A stretch of 64,000 bases of DNA from CAVSRC01 sp963830205 (GTDB taxonomy: Bacteria; Pseudomonadota; Alphaproteobacteria; Rhizobiales; Kaistiaceae), in assembly GCA_963830205.1 (NCBI GenBank), contig CAWHLP010000020.1:62001-126000 (forward strand), given 5' to 3'. Made by a program: the position numbers and the translations under genes. Below are positions 44,196-53,725 of the stretch, in pieces (the first letter of the stretch is position 1; each line of letters opens with the position of its first letter). Below the pieces are notes generated by a model, which saw only the letters and a list, made by a program, of their open reading frames with translations, did not search any database and was not told the DNA's origin.

Positions 44196-45566
44196 TCACG
44201 CCACCTGCTGCTTGCGCGCGCCGCGCGCCCACGGCGGCAGCCAGTCGCCATGGGCGGCGATGAGATCGTCGACCAGGTTCCAGATCTGGTCGAGATCGAG
44301 CTCGGCGGCGGTGTGCGGGTCCATCATCGCGGCGTGGTAGATGTGCTCGCGGTTCTCCTCCATCAGCGCCGCGACGGTCAGCTCCTGCACGTTGATGTTG
44401 GTGCGCATCATGGCGGCGAGCTGCGGCGGGATGGCGCCGATGTGGGTCGGCTGGATGCCGTTGCGGTCGACCAGGCAGGGCACCTCGACGGCGCAACCCT
44501 CGGGCAGCGAGGTGATATAGCCGCGGTTCTGCACGTTGCCGTAGATCACCGACGGCTCGCCGGTCCACACCGAGTTCATGATCGACGAGGCATATTCGCG
44601 GCTCGCCTTGACCTCGATGCGGTCGGCCTTGCGGTATTCGTCGGCCTGCGCCTGCCAGCGCCCGATCTGCTCGATGCAGCGCTTGGGGTATTCGTCGAGC
44701 GGAATGCCGAACTTCTCGATCAGGTCCGGGCGGTCGCGCTTGATGAACCACGGCGTGTATTCGGCGAAATGCTCCGAGCTCTCGGTGACGAAGTGGCCGA
44801 CGCGGGTCATCATCTCGTAGCGCACCTTGTTGGGGCAGCGCGGGTTCCAGCCGGGTTTCGGTGCGCGGCCCTCGCGGTAGGCGCGGATGAGGTCGGGATA
44901 GAGGTCGCGGTAGCTGCCGTCCGCCATCACCTCCTCGAAGTTGAGGTAGAAGGCCATGTGGTTGATGCCGGCCGAGCGATAGCGGATGCGCTCGATCGGG
45001 ATGTCGAGGTCCTTGGCCAGTTCCTCGGCGGTGCCCTGCACCGAATGGCAGAGGCCGACCTGTTTGACCGCCGGATATTTCGCGGCGATCGCCCAGGTGT
45101 TCATCGCCATCGGGTTGACGTATTGCAGCATGACGGCGTCCGGGCAGACGGCCAGCATGTCCTCGGCGAGCGTCCACAGGTGCGGCACGGTGCGCAGCGC
45201 CCGCATGATGCCGCCCACCCCCAGCGTGTCGGCGATGGTGGCGCGCAAGCCGTATTTCTTGGGCACCTCGAAATCGGTCACGGTGGCGGGCTCGTAGCCG
45301 CCGATCTGGAAGGCGACGACGACGAAGTCGGCGCCGTCCAGCGCCTTCTTCTGGTCGGTATAGGTCTCGACCTTGGCCGGCACGCCGATCGTCGCGGCGA
45401 GCTTGCGCGCCACGATCGCCGACTCGTCCAGCCGCTGTTGGTTGATGTCCATCAGCGCGATCGTCGCGCCGGAGAGAGCCGGGCGCTGGAGGACGTCGCC
45501 GATGATGTTCTTCATGAACACGGTCGAGCCGGCGCCGATGAAGGTGATCTTGGGTTGGGCAGTCAT
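44196..45566 (-). CDS. melA: Alpha-galactosidase, glycoside hydrolase family 4
   Basis: 456 residues, very similar to E. coli MelA throughout. The N-terminal Rossmann motif ITFIGAGSTVFMKNIIGDVL binds NAD. The metal ligands are Cys173 (GLCHSVQGTAEELA) and His203 (AGINHMAFYL); SSEHFAEYTPWFIK and YASSIMNSVWTGEPSVIYGN are also conserved. GH4 enzymes cleave alpha-galactosides by NAD-dependent redox elimination with Mn(II), in the cytoplasm. ATG 45566 is the family start. Divergent from an AraC regulator as in melibiose operons, but no sugar importer is adjacent. Confidence 0.93.
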   Translation of the reverse strand: MTAQPKITFIGAGSTVFMKNIIGDVLQRPALSGATIALMDINQQRLDESAIVARKLAATIGVPAKVETYTDQKKALDGADFVVVAFQIGGYEPATVTDFEVPKKYGLRATIADTLGVGGIMRALRTVPHLWTLAEDMLAVCPDAVMLQYVNPMAMNTWAIAAKYPAVKQVGLCHSVQGTAEELAKDLDIPIERIRYRSAGINHMAFYLNFEEVMADGSYRDLYPDLIRAYREGRAPKPGWNPRCPNKVRYEMMTRVGHFVTESSEHFAEYTPWFIKRDRPDLIEKFGIPLDEYPKRCIEQIGRWQAQADEYRKADRIEVKASREYASSIMNSVWTGEPSVIYGNVQNRGYITSLPEGCAVEVPCLVDRNGIQPTHIGAIPPQLAAMMRTNINVQELTVAALMEENREHIYHAAMMDPHTAAELDLDQIWNLVDDLIAAHGDWLPPWARGARKQQVA

Positions 45567-45611
45567 AGGGGAAGAACCTCCGGGAATCCGTGCCGTGAGC
45601 CACGCCACACC

Positions 45612-45630
45612 CATTGGAAATCCTCCAATG
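45612..45630. promoter_or_regulatory. Inverted repeat in melA-AraC divergent region
   Basis: CATTGGA-AATCC-TCCAATG, a perfect 7-bp inverted repeat with 5-bp spacer, 46 bp upstream of the melA start and about 93 bp before the AraC start. Position fits a regulatory site, though AraC proteins more often use direct repeats. Confidence 0.45.
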
Positions 45631-45722
45631 CGCGTCGCGGGTGAATTTGGCTCCTTCGGGTCAATCGATAGCGTGTATCCTGCTGCGGTTTGAAGCGCGA
45701 AATAGAGCGGAATCGTGCTTGT

Positions 45723-46622
45723 ATGGGTAAATCTGCGCTAGAAGACCTGGCGGAACGGGCGCCGATCATGAAGGCGGTTTCGTTGCCGCGCGGCCGCCAT
45801 CGCCTGCATGCCATGCCGACCACCATGGGCTACGACATCCGCCAGGAGCCGAGCTACGACTGGGACGGACGCCGGCGCGGCACCACGCCCTTTTCCGTGC
45901 TGCAGCACACCGTGGCGGGGGCCGGCAACCTCGTCTACGAGCGCCGGCGCTACCGCCTCGAGGCCGGCGAGACGATGCTCGTCATCGTTCCCCACAACCA
46001 CCGCTACTGGATCGAGGAAGGCGGCCGCTGGGAGTTCTTCTGGCTGTCGATGACCGGCGAGGAGGCGGTCAGGATCCACCGCGCGATCCAGGCCACCGCC
46101 GGACCGGTGCTGCGCCTCAAGCCGGAGACGATCGAGCACATCGCCCGCTGCTGCCTGCGCCTGATCGACGGGGAAGGCGAGACCGCCGGCGCGGCTTCAG
46201 CCATCGCCTATGAGGCGGCGACGGCGCTCTACGACGATGCCTTCACCTCCGAGCCGCTGCATGAAGACAACGAGGTGACCAGCATCCTGCGCGTCGTCGA
46301 ACATATCCGCGCCAATCTCGACAAGGATCTGTCGGTCGACGTCCTGGCGGAGGTCGCCGGCTTCAGCCGCTCGCATTTCTCCCGCCTGTTCATGTCACAG
46401 ACCGGAACGGCACCGGCCGGCTTCGTCGTGCAGGAGCGCATGCGCCGTGCCGCCCGGCTGCTCACCGGCCATTCCGTGCTGCCGATCAAGCAGATCTCGG
46501 CGCTCTCCGGCTTCGCCGACCCGAACTACTTCGCCAAGGTGTTCCAGCGCTATTTCGGCGTCAGCCCGACCACCTTCCGCACGACAGGTGGCGATTCACC
46601 GCTGCGGCCGGAAGAGGACTGA
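45723..46622 (+). CDS. AraC-family transcriptional regulator
   Basis: About 299 residues. The N-terminal cupin-like arm (GYDIRQEPSYDW, AGAGNLVYERRRYRLEAGET, VPHNHRYWIEEGG) would bind sugar. Two C-terminal HTHs follow: LSVDVLAEVAGFSRSHFSRLF and LPIKQISALSGFADPNYFAKVF, then YFGVSPTTFR. ATG 45723 is chosen; TTG 45690 and ATG 45768 are alternatives with no clear ribosome site. Divergent from melA and probably its activator in the presence of an alpha-galactoside. Confidence 0.88.
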   Translation: MGKSALEDLAERAPIMKAVSLPRGRHRLHAMPTTMGYDIRQEPSYDWDGRRRGTTPFSVLQHTVAGAGNLVYERRRYRLEAGETMLVIVPHNHRYWIEEGGRWEFFWLSMTGEEAVRIHRAIQATAGPVLRLKPETIEHIARCCLRLIDGEGETAGAASAIAYEAATALYDDAFTSEPLHEDNEVTSILRVVEHIRANLDKDLSVDVLAEVAGFSRSHFSRLFMSQTGTAPAGFVVQERMRRAARLLTGHSVLPIKQISALSGFADPNYFAKVFQRYFGVSPTTFRTTGGDSPLRPEED

Positions 46623-46654
46623 AGCGGCCCCGCGGCAGGCCGGGCTGCACGCGG

Positions 46655-47950
46655 TCAGCCGCGATAGCCGAACTGCTGCGGCAGCCACAGCACGACTTCC
46701 GGGAAGAGCACCATCAGGATGAGCGAGCCGATGAGGACGAAGAGGAACGGCCAGATTTCGCGGATGATGTCGCGCAGCGGAATCCCGGTGATGCCGTTGA
46801 TGACGAAGAGCAGAACGCCATAGGGCGGGGTCGCCAGGCCGATCATGATGTTGACCACGATGACCACGCCGAAATGGACGAGATCGATGCCGAGCGCCCG
46901 CGCCGTCGGCAGGAAGATCGGCACGACGATCAAGAGCAGCGTGGTGGCGTCGAACAGGCAGCCGAGGATCAGGAAGACGACGTTGGTGGCGATGAGGAAG
47001 CCTTCCGGCGAGAGATTGAGCGCGGTCAGCTGGGTGGCAACCAGATCGGGGATGTTCTCGCTCGCCACCAGGTAGTTGAAGACCAGCGCCGAGGCGATGA
47101 TCAGCCCGACGATGGAGGTCGAGCGGGCGGCGTCGAGCACCAGGCTGAAGAAATCGCGCCAGGAGAGGGCGCGATAGACGAAGACGGCGAGGACCAGCGC
47201 ATAAGCGGCGGCGATGGAGGCGGCCTCGGTCGGTGTGGTGGCGCCGCCATAGATACCGGCGAGCAGGATCACCGGCAGCATGAGGGCGGGGAAGGCGCGC
47301 ACGGTGAGGCGCGGCATGTCGCGCAGCGGCACGGCCTCGTCGCGCGGGAAGTTGCGCCGGCGCGCCGTCCACACGTTGAGGACCATCAGCGCGGCGGCGA
47401 TGACGAGCCCCGGAATGATGCCGCCGAGAAACAGGTAGCCGACCGACGTGTCCGAGACCAGCGCGTAGAGCACCATCGGGATCGAGGGCGGGATGATCGG
47501 ACCGATGACGGCCGAAGCGGCGGTGAGCGCGGCGGCGTAGCCGGCGGGATAGCGGCCTTCCTTGCGCATCATGTCGATGATGATGCGGCCGATGCCGGCG
47601 GCGTCGGCAATCGCCGAACCGGACATGCCGGAGAAGATCAGGCTGGCGACGACGTTGACCTGGGCCAGGCCGCCGCGAAAGCGGCCGACGACCGCCAGAC
47701 AGAAGGCCAGCAGCCGGTCGCTGATCGTTCCGGCGTTCATGAAATTGGCGGCGACGATGAACAGCGGAACCGCGAGCAGGACGAAGGAATCGAACAGCCC
47801 GTTGAGGGCCTGTTCGGCCACCAGGCCGACATCCTGGTGGCTGATGAAGAGATAGCCGATCGCTCCGACCAGGGTGGCAAAAGCAATCGGCACGCCGATC
47901 GCAGAAAGGATGAGAAGAGCACCGATGGCGAAGAGAAAGCCGCTGCTCAT
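46655..47950 (-). CDS. TRAP transporter large permease (DctM)
   Basis: 431 residues, about 12 helices. LSAIGVPIAFATLVGAIGYL, SGMSGSAIADAAGIGRIIID, ASAVIGPIIPPSIPMVLYAL and NIMIGLATPPYGVLLFV are DctM signatures. ATG 47950 (MSSGFLFAI) overlaps or abuts the DctQ end by one base. TRAP systems import carboxylates with a sodium gradient and no ATP. Last gene of the dctPQM unit at 46655-49485. The neighbouring DapA-family lyase suggests a sugar acid or keto acid as cargo. Confidence 0.93.
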   Translation of the reverse strand: MSSGFLFAIGALLILSAIGVPIAFATLVGAIGYLFISHQDVGLVAEQALNGLFDSFVLLAVPLFIVAANFMNAGTISDRLLAFCLAVVGRFRGGLAQVNVVASLIFSGMSGSAIADAAGIGRIIIDMMRKEGRYPAGYAAALTAASAVIGPIIPPSIPMVLYALVSDTSVGYLFLGGIIPGLVIAAALMVLNVWTARRRNFPRDEAVPLRDMPRLTVRAFPALMLPVILLAGIYGGATTPTEAASIAAAYALVLAVFVYRALSWRDFFSLVLDAARSTSIVGLIIASALVFNYLVASENIPDLVATQLTALNLSPEGFLIATNVVFLILGCLFDATTLLLIVVPIFLPTARALGIDLVHFGVVIVVNIMIGLATPPYGVLLFVINGITGIPLRDIIREIWPFLFVLIGSLILMVLFPEVVLWLPQQFGYRG

Positions 47951-47951
47951 G

Positions 47952-48476
47952 TCATTCCACTCTCGCCACGGGCTCATGCCCGGCGGGCGGCTCGTCGCCG
48001 GTCTCGCGGCGCCAGTTGCGCCCGAAGAGCCGGATCAGGGAAACGACGCTGCGCACGATCACGGCGACGACGAACAGGATCCACACCGAATAGACGTAGT
48101 CGAAGCGGATGCGCGTCACCGGCGTGACGTCGATCTTCATGAAGGTGATGAAGGAGAGCTGGGCGGGGAAGCCGGCGATGAAGGCCACAGCGATTGCGGC
48201 AACGCCGAGGATCGCCATCACGCGCCGGGCCGGCGGCCTGACGCCGTCGTGGATCATGTTGAACGAGACGTGGTCGCGCTCGCGCAGCAGGAAGGCGGCG
48301 GTCCAGAAGATCACCCAGATATAGAAGATGACGCAGGCTTCCGAGGTCCAGCCGAGCGGATGGTTGACCACGTAGCGCATGAACACCTGGAGCAGAAAGG
48401 CGCCGAACATGGCGACGAAAGCGATGACCGCCACCAGTTCGGCACCCTTGCGCAGGTGACGCAGGATCTGCGCCAT
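47952..48476 (-). CDS. TRAP transporter small permease (DctQ)
   Basis: 174 residues with four hydrophobic helices. FVAMFGAFLLQVFMRYVVNH is the usual first-half motif and WTSEACVIFYIWVIFWTAAF the second. It pairs with DctM. ATG 48476 lies ten bases after the DctP stop; a single base separates its stop from dctM. Normal length and no frameshift, unlike the DctQ at 55014. Confidence 0.9.
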   Translation of the reverse strand: MAQILRHLRKGAELVAVIAFVAMFGAFLLQVFMRYVVNHPLGWTSEACVIFYIWVIFWTAAFLLRERDHVSFNMIHDGVRPPARRVMAILGVAAIAVAFIAGFPAQLSFITFMKIDVTPVTRIRFDYVYSVWILFVVAVIVRSVVSLIRLFGRNWRRETGDEPPAGHEPVARVE

Positions 48477-48486
48477 TTCAGTGAGC

Positions 48487-49485
48487 TCAGTTCACCGCGT
48501 TGACGCGATCGACGATGCCCGGCGCCCAGTCCTTGGCGAAATCGGACTTCAGGTACATGTCCTGGACGTGCTTGCGGAACGCATCGAGGTCCGGCTTGTA
48601 GACCTTGAGGCCCTGGTCCTTGAAGAACTGCACGAGCTGGGCTTCGTCGGCGATGCGGTTCTCGTTGTTGTACGCGGTCGCAGCCATGGCAGCGTCGGTG
48701 ACCTTCTGCTGCTGGTCGGGCGAGAGCTTGTCCCAGGTGATCTTGGAGATCGACAGGAAGATGGCGTCGACCAGATGGTCGGTCAGCACGATCTGGTTGG
48801 TGACCTCGTAGAACTTGGCGGCCTTGTCGGTCGGCAACGGGTTGTCCTGGCCGTCGATGGCGCCGGTCTGCAGGCCCGTATAGACCTCGCCGAAGGCCAT
48901 CGGGGTCGGGTTGGCGCCGAGCGCCGTGCCGAGGAACTGCCAGGCGTCGGAGCCGGGCATGCGCAGCTTCACACCGGCCAGATCATCCGGCGTGGTGATC
49001 TTCTTGTCGCCGCGCAGGTCGAGCTCGCGGGTGCCGAGGTAGCCGACGTCGAGGATGTGGATGCCCATCTGATCCTCGACCATCTTGTAATATTCCTTGC
49101 CGATGTCGCCGCGGAACACCTTCTGCTGGTGGGCGGGGTCGCGGATCAGGTAGCCGGCGGTGAAGACCGACCAGGCCGGGATCTGCTTGGCGATGTCCTG
49201 GGCGGAAATCATCGCCATGTCGAGATTGCCGCGCTGCATGGCGGCAGGCTCGGTGCCCTGCTTGAACAGGGTGGCGTTGAGGTGGATCTCGACGTCGAAC
49301 TGGCCCGGCGCGCTCTTGTCGAGCGTGTCCTTGAAGACGGTGAGCATCTTCGCGTGCCAGTCCGATTCGACGGCCGGGGTGGAAATGCGGAGCTTGATCG
49401 AATCGGCCAGCGCCGGCGCGGCGACGACCATGGCAGCGACGGCGACGAGCGCCAGAACCGAACGTCTTGTGCTGATCTGCGTCAT
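48487..49485 (-). CDS. TRAP transporter substrate-binding protein (DctP)
   Basis: 332-residue periplasmic DctP protein with a Sec signal peptide (MTQISTRRSVLALVAVAAMV, cleavage near PALAD). Conserved elements are GTRELDLRGDKKITTPDDL, GVKLRMPGSDAWQFLGTALG (selectivity Arg) and AFGEVYTGLQTGAIDGQDNP. GGGAGGAAG precedes the ATG. First gene of the unit; divergent from the DapA-family gene with two palindromes between. The residues seen fit a monocarboxylate or sugar-acid ligand. Confidence 0.92.
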   Translation of the reverse strand: MTQISTRRSVLALVAVAAMVVAAPALADSIKLRISTPAVESDWHAKMLTVFKDTLDKSAPGQFDVEIHLNATLFKQGTEPAAMQRGNLDMAMISAQDIAKQIPAWSVFTAGYLIRDPAHQQKVFRGDIGKEYYKMVEDQMGIHILDVGYLGTRELDLRGDKKITTPDDLAGVKLRMPGSDAWQFLGTALGANPTPMAFGEVYTGLQTGAIDGQDNPLPTDKAAKFYEVTNQIVLTDHLVDAIFLSISKITWDKLSPDQQQKVTDAAMAATAYNNENRIADEAQLVQFFKDQGLKVYKPDLDAFRKHVQDMYLKSDFAKDWAPGIVDRVNAVN

Positions 49486-49595
49486 TGAACTTCCTCCCTA
49501 GTTGGCGTCCGACGCGATTGTCCTCCAGATGCCGCCCGGCCTCAATGCATCCTCGGGGCGACAGGCCGACTTCTTCCGGCCGCAATCACGCTTGT

Positions 49596-49616
49596 TGTGC
49601 GCACACTAACATGTTA
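49596..49616. promoter_or_regulatory. Two adjacent palindromes, candidate GntR operator
   Basis: TGTGCGCACA (49596-49605) and TAACATGTTA (49607-49616), each a perfect 10-bp palindrome, lie centrally between dctP and the DapA-family gene. One may be the operator of the FCD-type GntR at 50562, giving joint control of uptake and catabolism. Confidence 0.5.
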
Positions 49617-49677
49617 CCTTAACCGTCACTGATACACAAGCGGCACCGGACGCGGTGCGACACAGGAACATGGGACA

Positions 49678-50565
49678 ATGGCTGAGCGGCGGGAATTCGG
49701 CATTGCGGCGGCGCTGACGACGCCGTTTTCCGGCGGCGCGATCGACATCGAGCGGCTCTGCCGCCATGCGTTCGCGGCGCTTGACCGCGGCTGCGATCGC
49801 GTCTCGCTGTTCGGCACCACCGGTGAAGGCCCCTCGATCGGGCTCGCCGAACGCCGGCCGGTTCTGGCGGCGCTCAAGGCGCGCGGTTTCGACAGCGCCA
49901 GGCTGTCGCTGGGCGTCACCGTCTCGGCCGTCGACGATGCGCTCGCTGAGGCCCACCTGGCCCGCGACTTCGGCATCCCGTCGCTGCTGGTGACCCCGCC
50001 GCATTACTTCAAGCAGGTGGGTGCGGCAGCCGTGCGCGACTGGTTTGCCGCCTTCATCGGCGCGCTGCCCGAGCCCGGGCCGAACGTGATCCTCTACAAC
50101 ATCCCGCAGGTGACCGGCGTGCCGGTGCCGGCCGAAACCGTGGCGGCGCTCACGGCCGCGTTCCCGGATCGCATCTTCGGCGTCAAGGATTCCTCCGGCG
50201 ACTGGGCCAACTCCGAGCGCCTGCTCGACCAATTCCCCGATCTCGCCATCCTCATCGGCGACGAGCGCCTGCTCGAGCGCGGTGCGCGGCTCGGCGCCGC
50301 CGGGTCGATCAGCGGCGTCGCCAATTTCCGCCCCGACCTGCTCACGCAGATCATGGCCGGCGCGGCGACCGACCCGGGGCTGACGGCGCTGGTCGATGCC
50401 ATCCTGCACTTCCCAGCCACCTCCGCGGTCAAGGCCCTTGTCGCCCACGTCACCGGCGAACCCGCCTGGCGGGCGGTGCGGCCGCCGCTGAGCGCGCTGA
50501 GCGAGGCCGAGGCGGCGGGCCTGGCGGCAACCTATGACCGGCTGCTGGCCCGGATGGTGGCATGA
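49678..50565 (+). CDS. DapA/NanA-family aldolase or dehydratase
   Basis: 295-residue class I lyase of the dihydrodipicolinate synthase superfamily. The carboxylate motif is FGTTGEGPSI, the Tyr lies in ILYNIPQVTGV and the Schiff-base Lys in IFGVKDSSGD. Essential diaminopimelate synthesis is unlikely because it sits with a TRAP transporter and FCD regulator and its stop overlaps the regulator gene. Roles such as 2-keto-3-deoxy sugar acid aldolase or 4-hydroxy-2-oxoglutarate aldolase are plausible; sequence alone does not choose. Confidence 0.87.
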   Translation: MAERREFGIAAALTTPFSGGAIDIERLCRHAFAALDRGCDRVSLFGTTGEGPSIGLAERRPVLAALKARGFDSARLSLGVTVSAVDDALAEAHLARDFGIPSLLVTPPHYFKQVGAAAVRDWFAAFIGALPEPGPNVILYNIPQVTGVPVPAETVAALTAAFPDRIFGVKDSSGDWANSERLLDQFPDLAILIGDERLLERGARLGAAGSISGVANFRPDLLTQIMAGAATDPGLTALVDAILHFPATSAVKALVAHVTGEPAWRAVRPPLSALSEAEAAGLAATYDRLLARMVA

Positions 50566-51269
50566 GCGCGGCGCCGGCACGACAGAGAGGCACGCGCCCG
50601 CCGGGACGGCGGGGCTCTCCGTCGCCGGCATTGAACCTCCGCGACCGGGCCTACCAGAGCTTCACCGAGCGGCTGCTCGCCCAGGAGATCCGCCCGGGGC
50701 AGTTCGTCAGCCAGCGCGAGCTGGTCGGCATCACCGGCATGTCGCTCGGCGCCATCCGCGAGCTGATCCCGCGGCTCGAGGCCGACGGGCTGATCACCAC
50801 CGTGCCGCAGCGCGGCATGCAGATCGCCCATGTCGATCTCAACCTGATCCGCAATGCCTTCCAGTTCCGCCTGATCCTGGAGCGGGAGGCGGCCGCGCAT
50901 TTCGCCGAGGCGGCGAGCGACGAGGAGCTGGAAGCGCTGCATGCCAATCATCTGGCGACACTCGCCGAGGCGAAACGCGGGGTGACGCCGGAGCTTCTGC
51001 GCCGGGCCCAGCAGATGGACTGGGACCTGCACGACCTGATGATCGACCGGCTCGGCAACGAGATCATCTCCAACGCCTATCGGGTGAATTCGCTCAAGAT
51101 CCGGCTGATCAGCTTCGAGCGCGTGCGCATGCTGCCGGAACTGGTGGTGTCGGTGATGCACGAGCACCTGCCCTTCATCGAGGCGCTGAGGCGCCGCGAT
51201 GCGGCCGGCGCGGTCGCGGCGCTGGAAGCCCATATCGGCTCCGCCCGGTCACGCGCGCTGCAGATGTAG
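50562..51269 (+). CDS. GntR-family regulator, FCD subfamily
   Basis: 235 residues after a basic, Pro-rich leader (residues 1-25). Winged helix: LNLRDRAYQSFTERLLAQEI, VSQRELVGITGMSLGAIREL, LIPRLEADGLITTVPQRGMQ. FCD domain: FRLILEREAAAHFAEA, MDWDLHDLMIDRLGN, RMLPELVVSVMHEHLPFIEA with likely metal-ligand His and Asp. Distinct from the GntR pair at 13-19 kb. Coupled to the DapA-family gene by ATGA overlap and likely responsive to an acid transported by the TRAP system. Confidence 0.9.
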   Translation: MSAAPARQRGTRPPGRRGSPSPALNLRDRAYQSFTERLLAQEIRPGQFVSQRELVGITGMSLGAIRELIPRLEADGLITTVPQRGMQIAHVDLNLIRNAFQFRLILEREAAAHFAEAASDEELEALHANHLATLAEAKRGVTPELLRRAQQMDWDLHDLMIDRLGNEIISNAYRVNSLKIRLISFERVRMLPELVVSVMHEHLPFIEALRRRDAAGAVAALEAHIGSARSRALQM

Positions 51270-51372
51270 GTCGCCGCGCATGGCCTTGTGGGACAGGGCC
51301 GCAGGATCATGTAGCATCGTGAGGCGTGGCGACGGGTGTGACGGAGGTGTCCCAAGGTGACACGCCGGTCCA

Positions 51373-52147
51373 ATGGCTGAACCGCTTGCGCTGGTCACCG
51401 GGGCGTCGTCCGGCATCGGCGCGGCGCTGGCGCGGCTCCTCGCCGAGCGCGGCTACGACGTCGCGCTGGTCGCGCGGCGCGCCGACCGCCTGGCGGCGCT
51501 GGCGGACGAGATCGGCCGAGCGCCACGGCCGCACGGCGCTTCCCATCGTCGCCGACCTGTCGCTCCCCGACGCACACCTGCCCGTCATGGCGGCGCTCGC
51601 CGGCCGGCCGGTCGACCTGCTTATCAACAATGCCGGCCTGTCGATCCCGGGACCGTTCGCGGAGGTGCCGTGGGAGCGCCAGCGCGACGCGCTGATGACG
51701 CTCATTATGGCGGTGGCGGGCCTCACCCATGCGGTGCTCCCCGGCATGATCGCCCGCGGCTCCGGCCGCATCATCACCATTTCGTCGATCGTCGCCCTGT
51801 CGGAGGGCGGCCCCGGCCACACCATCTACCCGGCCGCCAAGTCGTTCGTGCACAAGTTCATGCTGTCGCTCGACGCCGAAGTGCGCCGCCACGGCATCGT
51901 CTGCACCAGCGTGCTTCCCGGCACCACGGCGAGCGAGTTCCGCCAGGCGAACAACATCGCCGCCAAGGCCGGTGGCCTCTCGGACCTGTTCAGCCAATCA
52001 TCCGAGGCGGTGGCGCGCGCCGCGCTCGACGGCAATCTCAGTGGGCGACTGATCGTCATCCCCGGCTGGCACAACAAGCTGGCGGCGGTGGCGATGAAGC
52101 TTGCCCCCGGGGCGCTCCTGCGCTGGGCGGGCAGGCTGGTGGCCTGA
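51373..52147 (+). pseudogene. SDR-family oxidoreductase (frameshifted by one base)
   Basis: An approximately 257-residue SDR split between two frames. The first gives MAEPLALVTGASSGIGAALA and VALVARRADRLAALADEI; the second continues AERHGRTALPIVADLSLPDA, VDLLINNAGLSIPGPF, TISSIVALSEGGPGHTIYPA and AAKSFVHKFM with catalytic Ser, Tyr and Lys. Removing one G at 51514/51515 joins them as DEIAERHG. Reaction unknown. It is 14 bp ahead of the GMC oxidoreductase gene, which carries the same type of error. Confidence 0.83.
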
Positions 52148-52160
52148 AGGAGACCCGCCC

Positions 52161-53721
52161 GTGACCCAGTCCTATGACGTGATCATCATCGGCTCCGGCG
52201 CCGGCGGCGGCACGCTCGCTCATGCGCTCGCCGATACCGGCAAGTCGATCCTGATCATCGAGCGCGGCCCCCTGCTCCCGGTCGAGCCCGACAACTGGTC
52301 GCCCAAGGCCGTCTTCGTCGACCGCAAGTACCAGACCCGCGAGGAATGGATCGACCAGAACGGCCGGCCCTTCAGCCCGCACACCCACTATTGGGCAGGC
52401 GGCAACACCACCTTCTACGGCGCCGCGCTGATGCGCATGAAGAAGCGCGATTTCGACGGCATGCAGTATTACGGCGGGCGTCTCGCCCGCCTGGCCGGTC
52501 GACTATGCCGAGATGGCGCCGTGGTACACGCAAGCCGAGGCGCTGTGGGAGGTGCATGGGCAACGCCACGTCGACCCGCAGGACCAGCCGGACGACCCGC
52601 CCTTCCCCTTTCCGCCGCTTGCCAACGACCCCAGCGTCGCAGCGCTCGCCGAGCATTTCCGCGCGCTCGGCTGGCATCCCTCGCCGCTGCCGCTCGGCAT
52701 CCGCCGCGACGACGCCAACCCTGCCGCGGCGCCCTGCATCCGCTGCCGCACCTGCGGCGGCTTTCCGTGCAAGCTGCTCGCCAAGGTCGATGCGCGCACG
52801 GCGGTGCTCTCCAAGGCGCTCGCCCACGACAACGTCCGGCTTATGACCGGGCGGCGCGCCATCCGCATCGAGACCGACGCTACGGGTAAGCGCGCCACCG
52901 CCGTTATCACCGACGGGGTCGCCGGCGAGGAGCGCATCCAGGGCGACATCATCGTCACCTCGGCGGGCGCCGCCAACTCGGCCGCCCTATGGCTGCGTTC
53001 GGCCAGCGCCGCCCACCCGCACGGCCTCGCCAACGGCTCCGGCATGGTCGGGCGGCACTACATGTTCCACGCCAGTTCCGCCGTCATCGCCCTGTCGCTG
53101 TCGCATTTCGGCTCGGACTTCCCCAAGACGCTCACGGTCAACGACTTCTATTTCGGCGAGGACGGCTTTCCCTATCCCATGGGCCAGATCCAGATGCTGG
53201 AATACATGAGCGGCCAGACGATCGAGGGCCAGGTCGCCGACTGGCTGCCGCCGACGCTGGTGCCGGACTTCCTCTCCAATGCGGTCGCCAACCGCATGGT
53301 CGCCTTCCTCGTCCTGTCGGAAGACCTGCCCAATCCCGACAACCGCATCACCGTCGGCGCCGCCGGCGAGATCCATCTCGCCTATCGCTTCGGCGACATG
53401 ACGGCCCACAACCGGCTGGTCCACAAGCTGACCGAGGGCCTCGACGGCTTCGTCTCGCACCATCACGTGCTCTCCGGCCACCACTTCGCCGTCGACGAGC
53501 TGATCCCGATCGTCGGCACCGCCCACCAGTGCGGCACGCTGCGCTTCGGCGCCGATCCGGCGACCTCGGTGCTCGACCCCTGGTGCAAGGCGCATGAGCT
53601 CGACAATCTCTATTGCGTCGATGCCAGCTTCTTCGTCTCCTCCTCGGCGGTGAACCCGACGCTGACCATCGTCGCCAACGCGCTCCGGGTGGGCGCCCAC
53701 CTCCGCGAGCGGCTCGCCTGA
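52161..53721 (+). pseudogene. GMC-family FAD oxidoreductase (frameshifted by one base)
   Basis: About 519 residues when repaired. The FAD motif VIIIGSGAGGGTLAHALADT and HYWAGGNTTFYGAALMRM are in frame one from GTG 52161. After one extra G in the run at 52477-52479, frame two continues VDYAEMAPWYTQAEALWEVH, CIRCRTCGGFPCKLLAK (four-Cys cluster), TSAGAANSAALWLRSAS and the GMC ending VDASFFVSSSAVNPTLTIVA with His and Asn. Enzymes of this group oxidise sugars, alcohols or polyols. It stands between two TRAP systems with a DapA-family lyase, so oxidation of a sugar or sugar alcohol is inferred. Confidence 0.86.
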
Positions 53722-53725
53722 GGGC

